A stretch of DNA of 64,000 bases from Galaxea fascicularis. Lineage: Eukaryota > Cnidaria > Anthozoa > Scleractinia > Euphylliidae. The first letter of the stretch is position 1. Each line of letters starts with the position of its first letter. The translations under genes were made by a program, and so were the position numbers. Shown here piece by piece: positions 13,911 to 26,600 of the stretch. Location of the stretch: contig OX419345.1 in assembly GCA_948470475.1 (NCBI GenBank), positions 14,380,800 through 14,444,799 of the forward strand. Reading direction: 5' to 3'. The notes under the pieces were generated by a model. The model saw only the letters and a program-made list of their open reading frames with translations, ran no database searches and had not been told where the DNA came from.

Positions 13911-14368
13911 TTTGACTTTAAGTTTCCATGTTTTCAGAATTATCTGGCGAGTTGTAGTGCTGCATTCATTCCTTCGACACTAAGATATCCATCCAGACTA
14001 CATACTGTATGGAAATAAGGGGAATAATTTTATCAGGAGAAGAAAATCCTGGACTTTTCTGATGAAAGGATAAGCTTACGAACAGCTCATCACGATCGCA
14101 AATATCTCTCAGCTGTTGGTTAAAGCTATTTCTTCTGTATATTTCAGCCCCGCTGTGAAGAAGAAGGTAACAGACACCAACAGCATAAAAGCTGTAAAAA
14201 TACACTACCTTCGAGAAAAAATCACCAAATGTCACCAAACAACCATGAAAATTGCAGAGATGGACAAACCAAGCATTATCACGTGACCAAACAAGCGCCG
14301 AAAAGAGAGGGATCTGGTAATGAATTTACTATCGTAATTCCGCCATTTTTCCCGTGCTCGTTTTCACT
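13911..14368. promoter_or_regulatory. Divergent intergenic region between LZTR1 and CD2BP2
   Basis: Only 458 bp separate the ATG of LZTR1 (minus, 13910) from the ATG of CD2BP2 (plus, 14369). Both genes point outward, so this must hold both transcription starts and probably a shared bidirectional promoter. I see no clear TATA box near either start, which fits two housekeeping genes. The exact start sites cannot be placed from sequence alone. Confidence 0.5.
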
Positions 14369-15412
14369 ATGTCTAAACGTAAAGTTCAATTTGCAGAGCA
14401 AGAAAGCGAAGAAATTAAGGAAGAACCTCCATTAGGTCGCGTTAAAGTTCACTCTTTGGACAGCGATGATGATGAGAACGACGATGAGGATAAAAACGAC
14501 GAAAAATACGTCTTGCAAGAGGAAGACTTGGACGGGCAGGAAGATGCAACGATCGACTACGACGAAGGGATTAAAATAACGCCGTTCAATTTGAAAGAAG
14601 AGATGGAAGAAGGCCATTTCGATGCCGAGGGAAATTATTTTGAGAAGAAAGAGGAAGTAATACGGGACGAGTGGTTAGATTCTTTGGACTGGGTGAAGAT
14701 TGAAGAGCGAGGTGAGCAAGCTGTGAAGAACACCTGGAACAGTGGTAATGATGATAATTTCGAAGACGCAGAAGAGCCAGACGAGGAGATTAAGGCAATG
14801 AAGGGTATTTTAAACATTATTTTACCCGGAGAGACAGTTTTGAAAGCGCTGAGGCGCCTTGGTGGGAAAGAAACCGGCCGAGGAAAAAGTTCGTCTGCAA
14901 GTGCACGCTGGCAACAGAAAGCTAAGAAGCAAAAAGTTGTGGTGGAAAGCAGCAAGGGTACTTCTTCAGATGACGATAAAAAGAGTCTTTTGAAGCTTAC
15001 TGAGCTGGCTGACTACCTTCTTCAAAAAGGGAACTTCGGTGTTTATCAAGATTCGCATGAAAAGTTAGCTCATAAGATAAAAGCGTTGGAAGAAAAACAT
15101 AAAGAAGCAGAGGAAGATGATGCCCTAGAGGCGGCCTTCAAACAGGGGGGAGGGGAGAGTGAGGACAAAACCAAGGAGACTGGAAATTCGAACAATACGG
15201 AAACAGAGGAAGCTAAAGATGATGAGGTTTACTGGCAATACAAGTGGGAAAACACAAAAAGTGCTACAGTTTATGGACCTTATTCATCAACCTACATGTT
15301 GAATTGGAATGAGCAAGGCTGTTTTGGAGATGGTGTATGGGTGAGAAAAGTTGGAGAAGATGGTGGACCATTCTATAACTCGAAACGTATAGACTTTGAA
15401 CTCTACACCTAA
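14369..15412 (+). CDS. CD2BP2: CD2BP2 / U5-52K GYF-domain protein, intronless
   Basis: CD2 antigen cytoplasmic-tail-binding protein 2 is a U5 snRNP assembly factor whose GYF domain binds proline-rich peptides of splicing proteins. The protein is 347 aa. It has a basic N-terminus (MSKRKVQFAEQ), a long acidic region (residues about 25-70), the conserved DEWLDSLDWVKIEER block, a central lysine- and serine-rich linker, and a C-terminal GYF domain (WQYKWENTKSATVYGPYSS, MLNWNEQGCFGDGVWVRK) ending at the stop. The open frame extends upstream with a GTG, but ATG 14369 gives the family N-terminus. The reading frame has no intron; the protein is close in length to the human one (about 340 aa). It is head-to-head with LZTR1. 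Confidence 0.9.
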   Translation: MSKRKVQFAEQESEEIKEEPPLGRVKVHSLDSDDDENDDEDKNDEKYVLQEEDLDGQEDATIDYDEGIKITPFNLKEEMEEGHFDAEGNYFEKKEEVIRDEWLDSLDWVKIEERGEQAVKNTWNSGNDDNFEDAEEPDEEIKAMKGILNIILPGETVLKALRRLGGKETGRGKSSSASARWQQKAKKQKVVVESSKGTSSDDDKKSLLKLTELADYLLQKGNFGVYQDSHEKLAHKIKALEEKHKEAEEDDALEAAFKQGGGESEDKTKETGNSNNTETEEAKDDEVYWQYKWENTKSATVYGPYSSTYMLNWNEQGCFGDGVWVRKVGEDGGPFYNSKRIDFELYT

Positions 15413-15598
15413 GGTGGTGTAGAACGCTTTGTTTACAATATTGTCCCGGGTATTGATATTCACAGCTGTTCTGTACAGTGTACATGCATGGTAGACAATG
15501 TGAGGATCAAGGATGACTCGATTAATAACATTATTGTGTAGACAGAATGAGTCCATGCTCAGCATGTGAAACACAGGTGACCCAAATTCAAGGTAACC

Positions 15599-15604
15599 AA
15601 TAAA
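15599..15604 (+). terminator. AATAAA polyadenylation signal candidate for CD2BP2
   Basis: The first AATAAA after the CD2BP2 stop lies about 190 nt downstream. Such hexamers are common by chance in AT-rich DNA, so this is only a position-based suggestion. Confidence 0.4.
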
Positions 15605-17623
15605 GTTTGCATGAACATCAAGTATGCTTGACATGCTTACATAATCTGCTATAATAGCATTGTTCCAGTTAACTTTCAGAGTTAGGGAGTCACAGAAAAT
15701 TTTTAAGGGGTCATAAGACACGGGTCTTCCCTAATTTTCTTACTTAACAACTCTGTGTGTCGGGTCAGGGAGCCAGATTTCTCGGGTTTTTGACCCGAGA
15801 CCCGCCGCTTATCTGGAACACTGAATAGTATTGATGACCAGGAACCAGATTCATGCAACCCTCCTAAGTTAAGATGCTTAGCATTGTAGCCCACAGCTGT
15901 TAGCATTGGAGGTCCATAGATTACCTACATGTTTGTGCATGTGTATTGCCTTACCAATGTGAAAGTGTCATGAATGTAAGGTTTGCATGTGATTTGTGCA
16001 CCAAGAGTGATTCTAACACCGTTTTTGAAACGTTCCAATCAATAGATTTCAATTTTGTATGTTAATGGGATCTGCAGGAGTAACAGTTTGAATTTTCTAC
16101 TAGTTTGCCATTTTTTTAATCTTGACCATTGTCCCCAGGACCATTGTTTGGGCAGCAGAATTCAAATGCCATATGCCTGGCTCACTTTGCAGTCACAAGG
16201 TTGGCTGTTTTACATGTAAAGCTGTATGTCCCACAGTACTAATGAGCCAACATTAATACCAAACACTTGGGATTGTAGAAACCTTGAGTTGGTATTGAAA
16301 TATATGTACAGTGTACTCAAGTCTGACCACCCTTGTAGAGGGAGACAGAGCACCTGATTAACAGTGAGAGAACAAAAGGTGAAGGGGCTTTTGGGGGCTT
16401 TACTACATGTATTTTATTTCAGTGAATACACCTTATTCCAAAATGGCGACAATTTTATTATTCTTTTATATTCATGTTAATTAGCCCTCTTTGTCTTGAT
16501 CGCATCTGCACAATACAATAGAATTTTAAGCTTAAAACGAGGCAACAAGGGCTAATTAACATGGACACAAAGGAATAAGGTGTATACCATCTGTTGTAAT
16601 AACTTCACATAATCCCACTCCTACTATCAAAGAAGTTACACTGTATTTGCAACCTCACCTCAATAAAGAAAACATGTCTCTGATCTTTCCACTTGTGCGT
16701 AATGGCACTTTATGTAATCTAGGTTCAGTATCAGGACTTTCAATTTAGGCACCATCAAACAGATGGGTGATAGTTGTTTATACTCCACGAAAAGCTCCAA
16801 AATTATATTTTACAATTTTTTTCACAGCTACATGTACTGTCTGTACCACGGAGAATTCACAACAGGAATGACATCTTTTTAAAAGTAGTGCTGACACATA
16901 TTCACATTCTCCACTTTTTGAGGGTCTGGATGTGGGTTCCTCAATAACACTTAACAGCTAAATTTTTGGTCCTGTGACACACTATGACAGTGAAAGTTCT
17001 GGACGTTTTAGCATCCAACAATAAACAATGCATTGTATATGTAAGAGTTTGCATTGGTAACCTTAACAGGAAACACTGCCAACACCTGAAACGTAAACCG
17101 AATCCGAAGGATCTTTCTTGTGTGAGCCCGGTAAAAAGCAAAGCTTGTCACTTTCACTGTGCCACCCTGCATAGCCCACTGAAAGTTGTTCCTTTTAACT
17201 TGTTTTTTCCTTTTGAATTCCTTTCTATCAACTCAAAGAATTGAGGCTTTTTAAAAATTAGCTGTTCCACTGACACCATGACTGAAAAATGCCCTCTGAA
17301 ATAGATTCTTCAGGATTCTTGAAAATAAAATATTCAACGCTTACATGTGGACAACAAAAGCAAACAACATAGAACAATTATTTCACATTGGCCACTTAAG
17401 AAACGAGTAAGGGTCTGAGAATGAATACCAACTTTATTGAAAATATTCCCAAAACATTAAAGAACTAAAAGGTTTCCCACATGTTGAACATGTGTTTAAA
17501 ATGCCTAATCATGACCAAAACTTGTTTCTGAAACAAGCGAAATGATACTATGTTTAAGAATTTTTGAACTAAATTTTTAAACGTAATTTAACCATAATCG
17601 TGTATCACTATTCCTGGACCAGT
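15605..17623. other. Tail-to-tail intergenic region CD2BP2 / MFSD13A
   Basis: No exon-like sequence is recognised here. The region holds the 3' ends of two convergent genes and one clear foldback (16427-16584). The small open frames at 15703-15906 and 16941-17244 have no recognisable domain. Confidence 0.5.
16427..16584. repeat. MITE with TIR TACACCTTATTCC
   Basis: TACACCTTATTCC at the left is mirrored by GGAATAAGGTGTA at the right, followed inside by CATGTTAATTAGCCCT and its complement. A TA duplication at the borders is compatible with a Tc1/mariner-type origin, but this is not proven. Confidence 0.65.
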
Positions 17624-20600
17624 TCACTTCGTCGGATCTTCTGCCTTTTTCGGTCTCTTCAGAGGATAAAACTTCCAGACTATAATTTGTACAGTGGCTA
17701 CGATCAGAGGAATAATGCACAAAAGGCCAAACATGGCATCTAACAGCTGCTGATTTCTCGCTCCTGAGAGAAAAGGAAGTCAAGACTTTTAGTTTGCCTT
17801 TTGGTGATAACGAGAATAAACACGAAATAAGTTAAGCAAAGAAGAGGTTGACGGATGGTATCTTTATACATCCACCTATCCAGCCAGCCACCCGCCTGCC
17901 CGCCCGTTCGTTCATATGTGAATATATGAGAATCATAATTATAGTGAACTGCGGAAAGACGGACGACGTAAGAGATAACTGCAGTAGCGAAAACGCTTCA
18001 TTTTAGCAGCAGTGGAAAGAAGTCCTGAAATAATAAGGACCCATAGATACAATTAATTTTTTTCTTACCCAGATTACTCGTATCTTTACTGATATCTTGC
18101 GTCTTCTGTAAAACAAAACAAAAAACCAAAAATGTGTTTATAGAAACCGACGTATTCGCTGTCGCATTTGAGGCCTGGCAACCCATATGACGAGAGCTTA
18201 CTCCATCTTCGGTAACGCACAGCGGAAAGGAAAATGGCTACATTCCTTTGCACGGTATTACTGGTCCACTGCAGGGACTAACTTTCTGCACAGCCTCTCC
18301 ATTAGTCTCCTTCGCAGCCGTTTTTAGGCTCGTCACGCAACGCTCGTGGCGAGCCTAAAAACGGCTGCGAAGGAGACTACCTCTCCATAATCCATCAAAT
18401 ATTTTCGCTCGCACGCGATTGGTCTAAACGCATCACGTGACGGAATATTCCCCAGCTAAAAACATCCGATGACATAATGTGTGTTCTAAAGGATAATAAA
18501 CACAATAGCCTCCATTGGCGCGAAAATATGCTCAGATATTTGTCCGTTGACATTATCAGTGTCTCGGAGCTCACAGTTTTGCTCGAGCTTCGCTCTCGAA
18601 AAACTGTCCGCTTGTCGGAACAGATAATGTCCGCGGACAAATATCCGAGCATATTTTCGCGCCAAGTGGAGACCATTGTTTATTTATTAAGAAAAAACGT
18701 GAAAGGATCTAATCGATACATCAGGATTACTAATCTTCCATCGGTTGTAACTTGTTCTTTACCTTGTAGCCGTACCACGAGAGAATGTGCACCACCAACA
18801 TCGGCGCTAAAGACTGGGCTGGTTTGGTGAACAGAGCGTTGGTGCCGAATATCATCGACGAGACTGGTGCACTGTGAGAAAAGATGACACTGTAATAGAT
18901 CATGGCTGACATACTATTCATCAGAGACATAACAACAATAGTCTGTCCGGGAAAGCAACGGAAATTTTTATGTAAACTAACTGGATAGTTATAAAAAATT
19001 AAGATGAGAGAGATTTGTTCTAACACCTGTTCTAAAACGATATTTTGGCTTGCGCTTAGAATGTTGAAGATCGAATACAAGGGTGGCATGTGAGAGATCT
19101 CTAATGAAATGTCTTCCGGGTGCAGGAAATTTTTTCCATGCATATTGGAGGCCAAATAAGTCCAGCGAAGAAAAACAATTTCTTTAAAAAACGATGATCA
19201 GCATGTCCGATTAACAATGAACAGGGGACATTATCACTATATTCTTTTTCTTTTCTTACTTTCTGTGGTATTTCTCCATGTCATTATCAATGATGTCGGA
19301 CACTGATAAATTAAATAGCGAGAATGTCGCGTCTGGTAGAGTACTGCAAAATAACACAGGCAATATGAACTTCAGAGACAATTATTAGGACAGTTATTTT
19401 TATTTTGTTGTTCCAAAAGGGTTCCAAAAATTAAATAAATAAAATGTGTGATGGACTGGCAACAGAGATGGCGATGGTGATGGTGATAGTAATGGTGATG
19501 CTTTAATGGTGATGGTCGCGGGGGATGAAGATGAGGTTGATCTAGGCACGATGAAGTTCATATAGGAAACGCAACCTTCGAGCCAGTGCTCGCGCAAAAG
19601 TATAGTCGAAACTGATCCTGGGTTTTCGCTTTAAAGGAAAGGTTGCTTAACTAGTGTTACAGGTTTGGCACTTTCTGTTCTGCAGTGACTCTCCTGAATA
19701 TTTCAACTGCCAGCTTCTTTTAAAAGCGCTGAATTTCCTTGCCTCGCATGTACTAGCCATTCACTCTCATACATGTGACTGTCGATTACTCTCATCCCGG
19801 CCTATGCTGAAAAAAGAACTGTGGAGTTGTACAGTGAAAGTATCTGATGTGTCCTTACTTGTCAATGATAAGAAACAGATACAGGACCCAGATGTTATTT
19901 CGTCCAGCCAAAAACACAATAGCTGGCAGTGAGACCTAAAAAAAGGGAGAGGAAGAATATGACAAATAAATTCTTAAACTACCCTTATGGACGTATGATA
20001 CATGGGGTATTATTCTGCAATGCTTACCTTTACATAAAATGACCATAATATAAGCCTGTAGGAACCAAATCTAGACAGTAAAGGGCTTGTCACCAAAACA
20101 AGTACCTAAAAGTTCACCAACAAATAACAATTGTGAGCAACTATTAAAGTGCGGAGTGCATTTGCATTACGCCCCGGCTACACAATTTTGTTGTACAACA
20201 CATACAACATTAATTTTCTTGAATAACTAAATTGTATTGTTACACGCGCAGTTAATGTCATTTAACATTGTTAATAGTAGGCCAAATTGTTTCATTTATG
20301 GCAAAACAATCTAACAAAAAAGTGTTCGATAAACGTCATCTAGCAGGGGGTGCTAAGTGTTCCGACATTGTTGAAGCAACAAAATGCTGTATAACATTTA
20401 ACAAATTGGCGTCAGTTTTTTATGCGTCTGTTCTCTTATTGATGATATATTGCGTCATAACATTGTGAAAGTGCTGTGGAAATCACGAGCCGCAGGCGCA
20501 AATTTCTTGTCGGAAATATCTTGCCGAATTTGGAAGTATTTTGGACTTCACAATTCATAGCAAAAGTGCAAACAAGTTCTTCGTGCAGCCGACAGATTGA

Positions 20601-23600
20601 TAAATTTTCCACTGCCTTGCGTTACGGGTGACGTCATTCTGTCGTCTGTACGCTTACCGACAAAAGTCAGGAACCAATCAGCGTGCGAGAATATTGACAG
20701 TTATTGTAAAATATGCTATAGACAGGGCTTTTAAGTTTCAGGGTATACACATAACCAACAATTCTAGCAGCTTTTCCGAGTTCACCACTATTGAATTTTT
20801 GTTTTAACCGGCAGAGCTCAGTTCGTTGAAAGTTTACTTGTTGCAACAATTTGCAACACTCATGACGATTTTGTTTTCGACAAATAATGACCTTTTCCAA
20901 GAATCTTAAAAGAACCGACACTATGTATCACTAACTATTAACTGTAGCATACCCTGGGTAACATAAAGACTGATCCTGTAAGTATACTGTACATTATCTG
21001 GAAAACAGAAGACATTGTCATTATTTTGAATTATTGAGGAAAAACCAACGCTACAGTATAAAAGACATACGACTTTCACTCAAGATATGAACAGCTAGGA
21101 AAATGCAAGCAGCGAAATTTACGAATTTAGGTCGCAGTCCTCCAAAATCCACAAAATGTACAAACATTATGAATTCGAAAGACACACGTGCACCTTTAGT
21201 ACGATTAAAAGAGAAGTACAAACTTTTCAAAACTGAGAAGGTTACAACATTTTACAGGAATAACAGCAGTATCCCTCGATTTTGCCGTTTTCAAACAATA
21301 GGTCAAATTCGTATTCTCGGTATTGAATTGGATCTAGCATGTAGTGGAGGCTCTTGCGGGGGAATCTTTTCATGTGTAAATGTATTCCCCCGCAAGAGCC
21401 TCCACTTCATGCTAGATCCAGTTCAATGCCGAGAATACGAATATGGCCTATTTGCCTTTCTCATCCATGTGAAGGACATCTCTCGTGATTTTTAGCACAC
21501 AGTGCTTAGGTATGAACCACAATGGGCTTATCGGTGGTATCTTGCGAAACGCCGAAGAAACACAAACTGTATGCCAACTATTTAAGAAATAACAGTGGTA
21601 TTAGGTCTAGTGAAAAAAAAAAACGACTTGGCTTCCAAAGTCACATGTTTCCCATATTTCGGTAAGGTGTTAGAGCTATTGTTTCTTTGATTACCAATAG
21701 GCTGTCACTGGTATTTTGGAGTTTCCACTCTACCTAATTATAATACAGCTGTAGTACCGTACCTTTCAATGCTACCCATTTGTCAACTTTGTTTGGTTGA
21801 GTACTGATTTTACGAAACAGGGTTTGTAGCAAGGCCAGCTTTGGAAGCCAAGAGGTATTTTCACTAGACCCAATACCACGGTTCTTTCTTTTAGTAACTG
21901 GCATACATTTGTTTGTTTGTTTTGTTTTGTTTCGTTTCGTTTCGCCAAATACCGTAAGATATGGCGTTCCGTTGCGGACAAAAACATACCGATGGCAAAA
22001 AACATGTTAAAAACCCAATTCTTAAGGCGAAAATTGTAAAATCCATCGAAAGTAAACTAAAAAAAAATATAGGACAAATTTTGTAAAATATCTGTTCACT
22101 GACGATATAACACCAAGCAGATGTCATCACAAAACAACTTACGGCTGGAATAACATCAGATCCTATGAGGTTCTCAACAAAAATGAGGAAAAAGTTGCTG
22201 CAAAATGTGGTATGAAAAACCTGTAAACAACGAAGTAAACAAAGTTCAGGAAACAGAGTGTGTTAACTATAGTAATTAATAAATATTGGCGATAGGAAAT
22301 TATTCGGAAGATTGACCAAACAAAACCGGGGCAATTAAACAAAAGATTGGTGGCTTTTAGATTACAATCCATCTTCATCGAATGCTTACCTGCAATATTA
22401 ATCAAAATGAATCACATGATACGCCAAAAGCGCTGACTAAATCACAGTGTTTTCAGTAAGGGCCGGCGACCGGCGAAACTCGCCGTCTACTTCAAATGAT
22501 TTCGCCGCCTACTTTGATTAACAACTTACCTCAAATGTTATGAATAGCATGGAACAAAATTGTATTTTCTCCACCTACTCCTAAACGTTTGCCACCTACT
22601 CTGATTCTTATTGAAAACCCTGAATCAGATTATCTTTGTCAGATTATCTTTGCAGCTGCTTGATATATGAGTTAGTTTCATACACTGTAATATAGCCAAT
22701 TGCTTACAAGTTGAAAACGTCAGGATCCGAATTATCGTGTTAAAAAGTCTCTTTAATGGGAATTGCGCAAAAAAGATTAAAATTAAGTAAATGTAGAGTT
22801 TGTAAAATGCATTTTTCTATAGAAGTCACCTAAAGCTGCATCTGCTATGGTTGTACATTAGGTGCGTCATACAAGCTCCAAATTTTTTCAGAAAAATTGC
22901 ATGTAATTTAATAAACATGTTGCATATACCTGAAAAAAATTCATTGTAACGAAGCAAACTGCAAATAAAAAAAGAAAGTTGTCAATTCAACAAAGTCGAC
23001 AAACAAACTATAATACTATATATGCTAATTTATATACATGCGCGCTTATCAAGTTTTGATCAAAGGCTGCAGTGAACTTCACACTCGTGAAGGCTCACTT
23101 ATTACGTGACCCTACAAAAGCCAATCAAGAAGGTCCCATTGTGGGTACCGCAGATAGTACAGTATGAGGCCCAGTTCTCGACCGTGCCCAGTTCTCGGCC
23201 ACTTTTTGTTCAACGTTTATTTTTCGCGCCACAAATGAATCTGAATAAAAAGCAGTTGGCTCTAAAGGCAGCTTGATTCCTTGTCTTTCGTTCTGCCAAG
23301 TTTTGAGTTTACAGCTACTATGTACTGTGAACACGTCGAGGTGACACGAAGGTAGGTGAATTTAGTTTCTCCGAAACGTGTTTGTTTACGGCTACTCGAA
23401 ATACATAGAGTAAAACTAGGTGTGCAAAAAACTTCCTTTTCTAACATGAAACAAAGCTCTTTAAGGATAGTTCATGAACACAAGCCTTATAAGTGATTTA
23501 ATAACAAAAAATGGTAATAAAGCGTTGTTTATTCTGAGGAATCGCGCGTACTCTTTTGTTGCCGAGAACTGGGCCAGCTGGCCGATAACTGGGCCCGCGA

Positions 23601-26600
23601 ACGAAGCCTCCATTTCAGTTATTACTCGGGTAAAAACAGCGTTGAGCAGTCCATAGATGTGTAAACTGAATGCTGAAGCTAGTTGTGTGTGAAGTTTCAG
23701 GTCCTCACGGCTATTCCAAGGTAAGAAATACAAGTTTACGTTTTTTGTGGCCGAGAACTGGGCCCCATACTGTACAAGTAATCACACTCATTATTTTATC
23801 AATAACAGATGGCTAACGAACAAAAATTTACCGAAGCTCCTTTGTGTTAGTATCTGCTTCATCAATGTAAAGAGAGGAACTCCATCTTTTGATGTCTTCC
23901 CATCTGAAACAGTTTTAAAAGGAGGTGATATTAACTCTTCAGTATGGAGTGATGGTGCTAAAGTACTATAAAAAATAAGTACTTCGCATAAAAAATGTTC
24001 CCATGTCTAAAAAAGTGTACCAACTGCATAATTATAAAGACCTTCTGACCTTCTTATAATTATGTAAAGTGCACTAATTAATGCACATCAATCAATTATT
24101 ATTGTGTACTGTTTGATCAGTTCCCCTGATGCCTGATAACTCACTTGGTGCTGTTGCAGTTTCAGCAGCTTTTGAAGACATTTATTTTACGTACGCGTTA
24201 CATGTAGCATTTTTCTTTACGTAAATACTTTAATTTGTAATTTTATTATCAATCATTGTAAATCTATTTTTCATTTGTGCAATTAAAGCCTGGTTTTCAC
24301 TAGCAAAGCAAGCACAAGCGCAAACATAACAGCTCTTATTTCACCGTGAAAACAACCTCGACGCAAGTACAAGGATCAAAATGTTTCCTCTTCTTGCGCT
24401 TGCGTCCGTAGTGAAAACCGGGCTTGACAAATAGGTGGATTCGTTCCTCTTATGTTTCTGATTTTGCTTATTCTTATGTTGTTTCTGTGTTCACTTGCGC
24501 CTGCGCCTGCATCGCTAGTGAAACCAGGCTTAAGTGCACTTGATCATTTCATGAACAACTGTTCTATATGCATTCATCATTTTCATGGATATCATTATCG
24601 TTATTGCTATCACCATGGATATCGTCATCGTTAGCGTTATCCTTATCGTTATTGCTATTACCATTGATATCGTTATTGTTAGCGTTATTGCTATTGCTAT
24701 CGTCATCGGTATCGTTAACGCTAACGTTATCGTTATTGCTATCACCATCGATATCGCTATCGTTATCGTTATCACTTGCTATTGCTATCACCATCGATAT
24801 CGTTATCATTATCTTTATTGCTATTGCTATCACCATCGATATCGTTAGCGTTAGCGTTATCGTTATTGCTATTGCTATCACCATCGATATCGTTAGCGTT
24901 ATCGTTATCGTTATTGCTATTGCTATCACCATCGATATCGTTATCGTTATCGTTATTGCTATTGCTATCACCATCGATATAGTTATCGTTATCGCTATTG
25001 CTATCACCATCGATATAGTTATCGTTATCGCTATTGCTATCACCATCGATATCGTTATCGTTATCGTTATTGCTATTGCTATCACCATCGATATAGTTAT
25101 CGTTATCGCTATTGCTATCACCATCGATATAGTTATCGTTATCGCTATTGCTATCACCATCGATATCGTTATCGTTATCGCTATTGCTATCACCATCGAT
25201 ATCGTTATCGTTATCGTTATTGCTATCACCATCGATATCGTTATCGTTATCGTTATTGCTATCACCATCGATATCGTTATCGTTATCGTTATTGCTATCA
25301 CCATCGATATCGTTATCGTTATCGTTATCGCTATTGCTATCACCATCGATATAGTTATCGTTATCGTTATTGCTATCACCATCGATATCGTTATCGTTAT
25401 CGTTATTGCTATCACCATCGATATCGTTATCGTTATTGCTATTTCTATCACCATCGATATCGTTATCGTTATCGCTATTGCTATCACCATCGATATCGTT
25501 ATCGTTATTGCTATTGCTATCACCATCGATATCGTTACCGTTATTGCTATTGCTATCACCATCGATATCGTTATCGTTATCGCTATTGCTATCACCATCG
25601 ATATCGTTATCGTTATCGCTATTGCTATCACCATCGATATCGTTATCGTTATCGCTATTGCTATCACCATCGATATCGTTATCGTTATCACTTGCTATTG
25701 CTATCACCATCGATATCGTTATCGTTATCTTTATTGCTATTGCTATCACCATCGATATCGTTATCGATATCGTTATCGTTATTGCTATTGCTATCACCAT
25801 CGATATCGTTATCGTTATTGCTATTTCTATCACCATCGATATCGTTATCATTACTGTAAATGGTTATCTTGGTACCTTGATTTGATGTAGAGCTGGTAGT
25901 ACATGCTTCCACAGCAACGTTCACATTCATCCCAGTATACCTCATTAACAACCAACTGAGGAGAGCAATGACGATACAAACAGCTTGGAATAAATGGAAA
26001 TTACTCTGCTGTTGACAAAATAAATTACATACCAGAATTACAAAAAAATCACTAAATATATAAATAAATTACAGTACATAAATTATTATGTATTATATGC
26101 CAAGGAACAAAGGAATTTACACACCTCACTCTTGTAAACAGTTGTACTGACAAAAAGAGCTGTTGATCCGATGATGGATGCCACTTGCCTGCAAACACAC
26201 AGTTGTAATGTTAAGTAACAATACTCCATTTTACTAACACAATTTGACTTTTGAGTAGTTTGCCTTAATTGAAAGGTTCAAACATACAGAACTTCAAAAT
26301 ATTTGGCCACCAAGGATTTTTTCTGATCTACGATCAATCAAATCAATTTATTCAAGCTCGACAGTGAGGAGTGGTTGCCCAATCTTCTGAGCCAGGGGCT
26401 CAAGTATTAAACGTTCAAGCATTCTGGATCAAATTGGAATTTAGAAGTGTTTGTTTCTGAGAAGAGGGGAAAACCAGAGTACCCGGAGAAAAACCTCTCA
26501 AAGCAGAGAAGAGCACCAACAACAAACTCAACCCATGTATGACATCGAGTCTGAGAATCGAACCCAGGCCACACTGATGGAAGGCGAGTGCTCTCACCGC

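Noticed and set aside
18477..18830. 117-aa open frame
   Set aside because: Covers a foldback element and antisense of an MFSD13A exon.
24564..25951. Long open frames of 170-440 aa on both strands, Ile/Val-, Ser/Leu- or Asn/Asp-rich
   Set aside because: They are translations of a hexamer-based minisatellite whose period is a multiple of three, inside an intron of MFSD13A.
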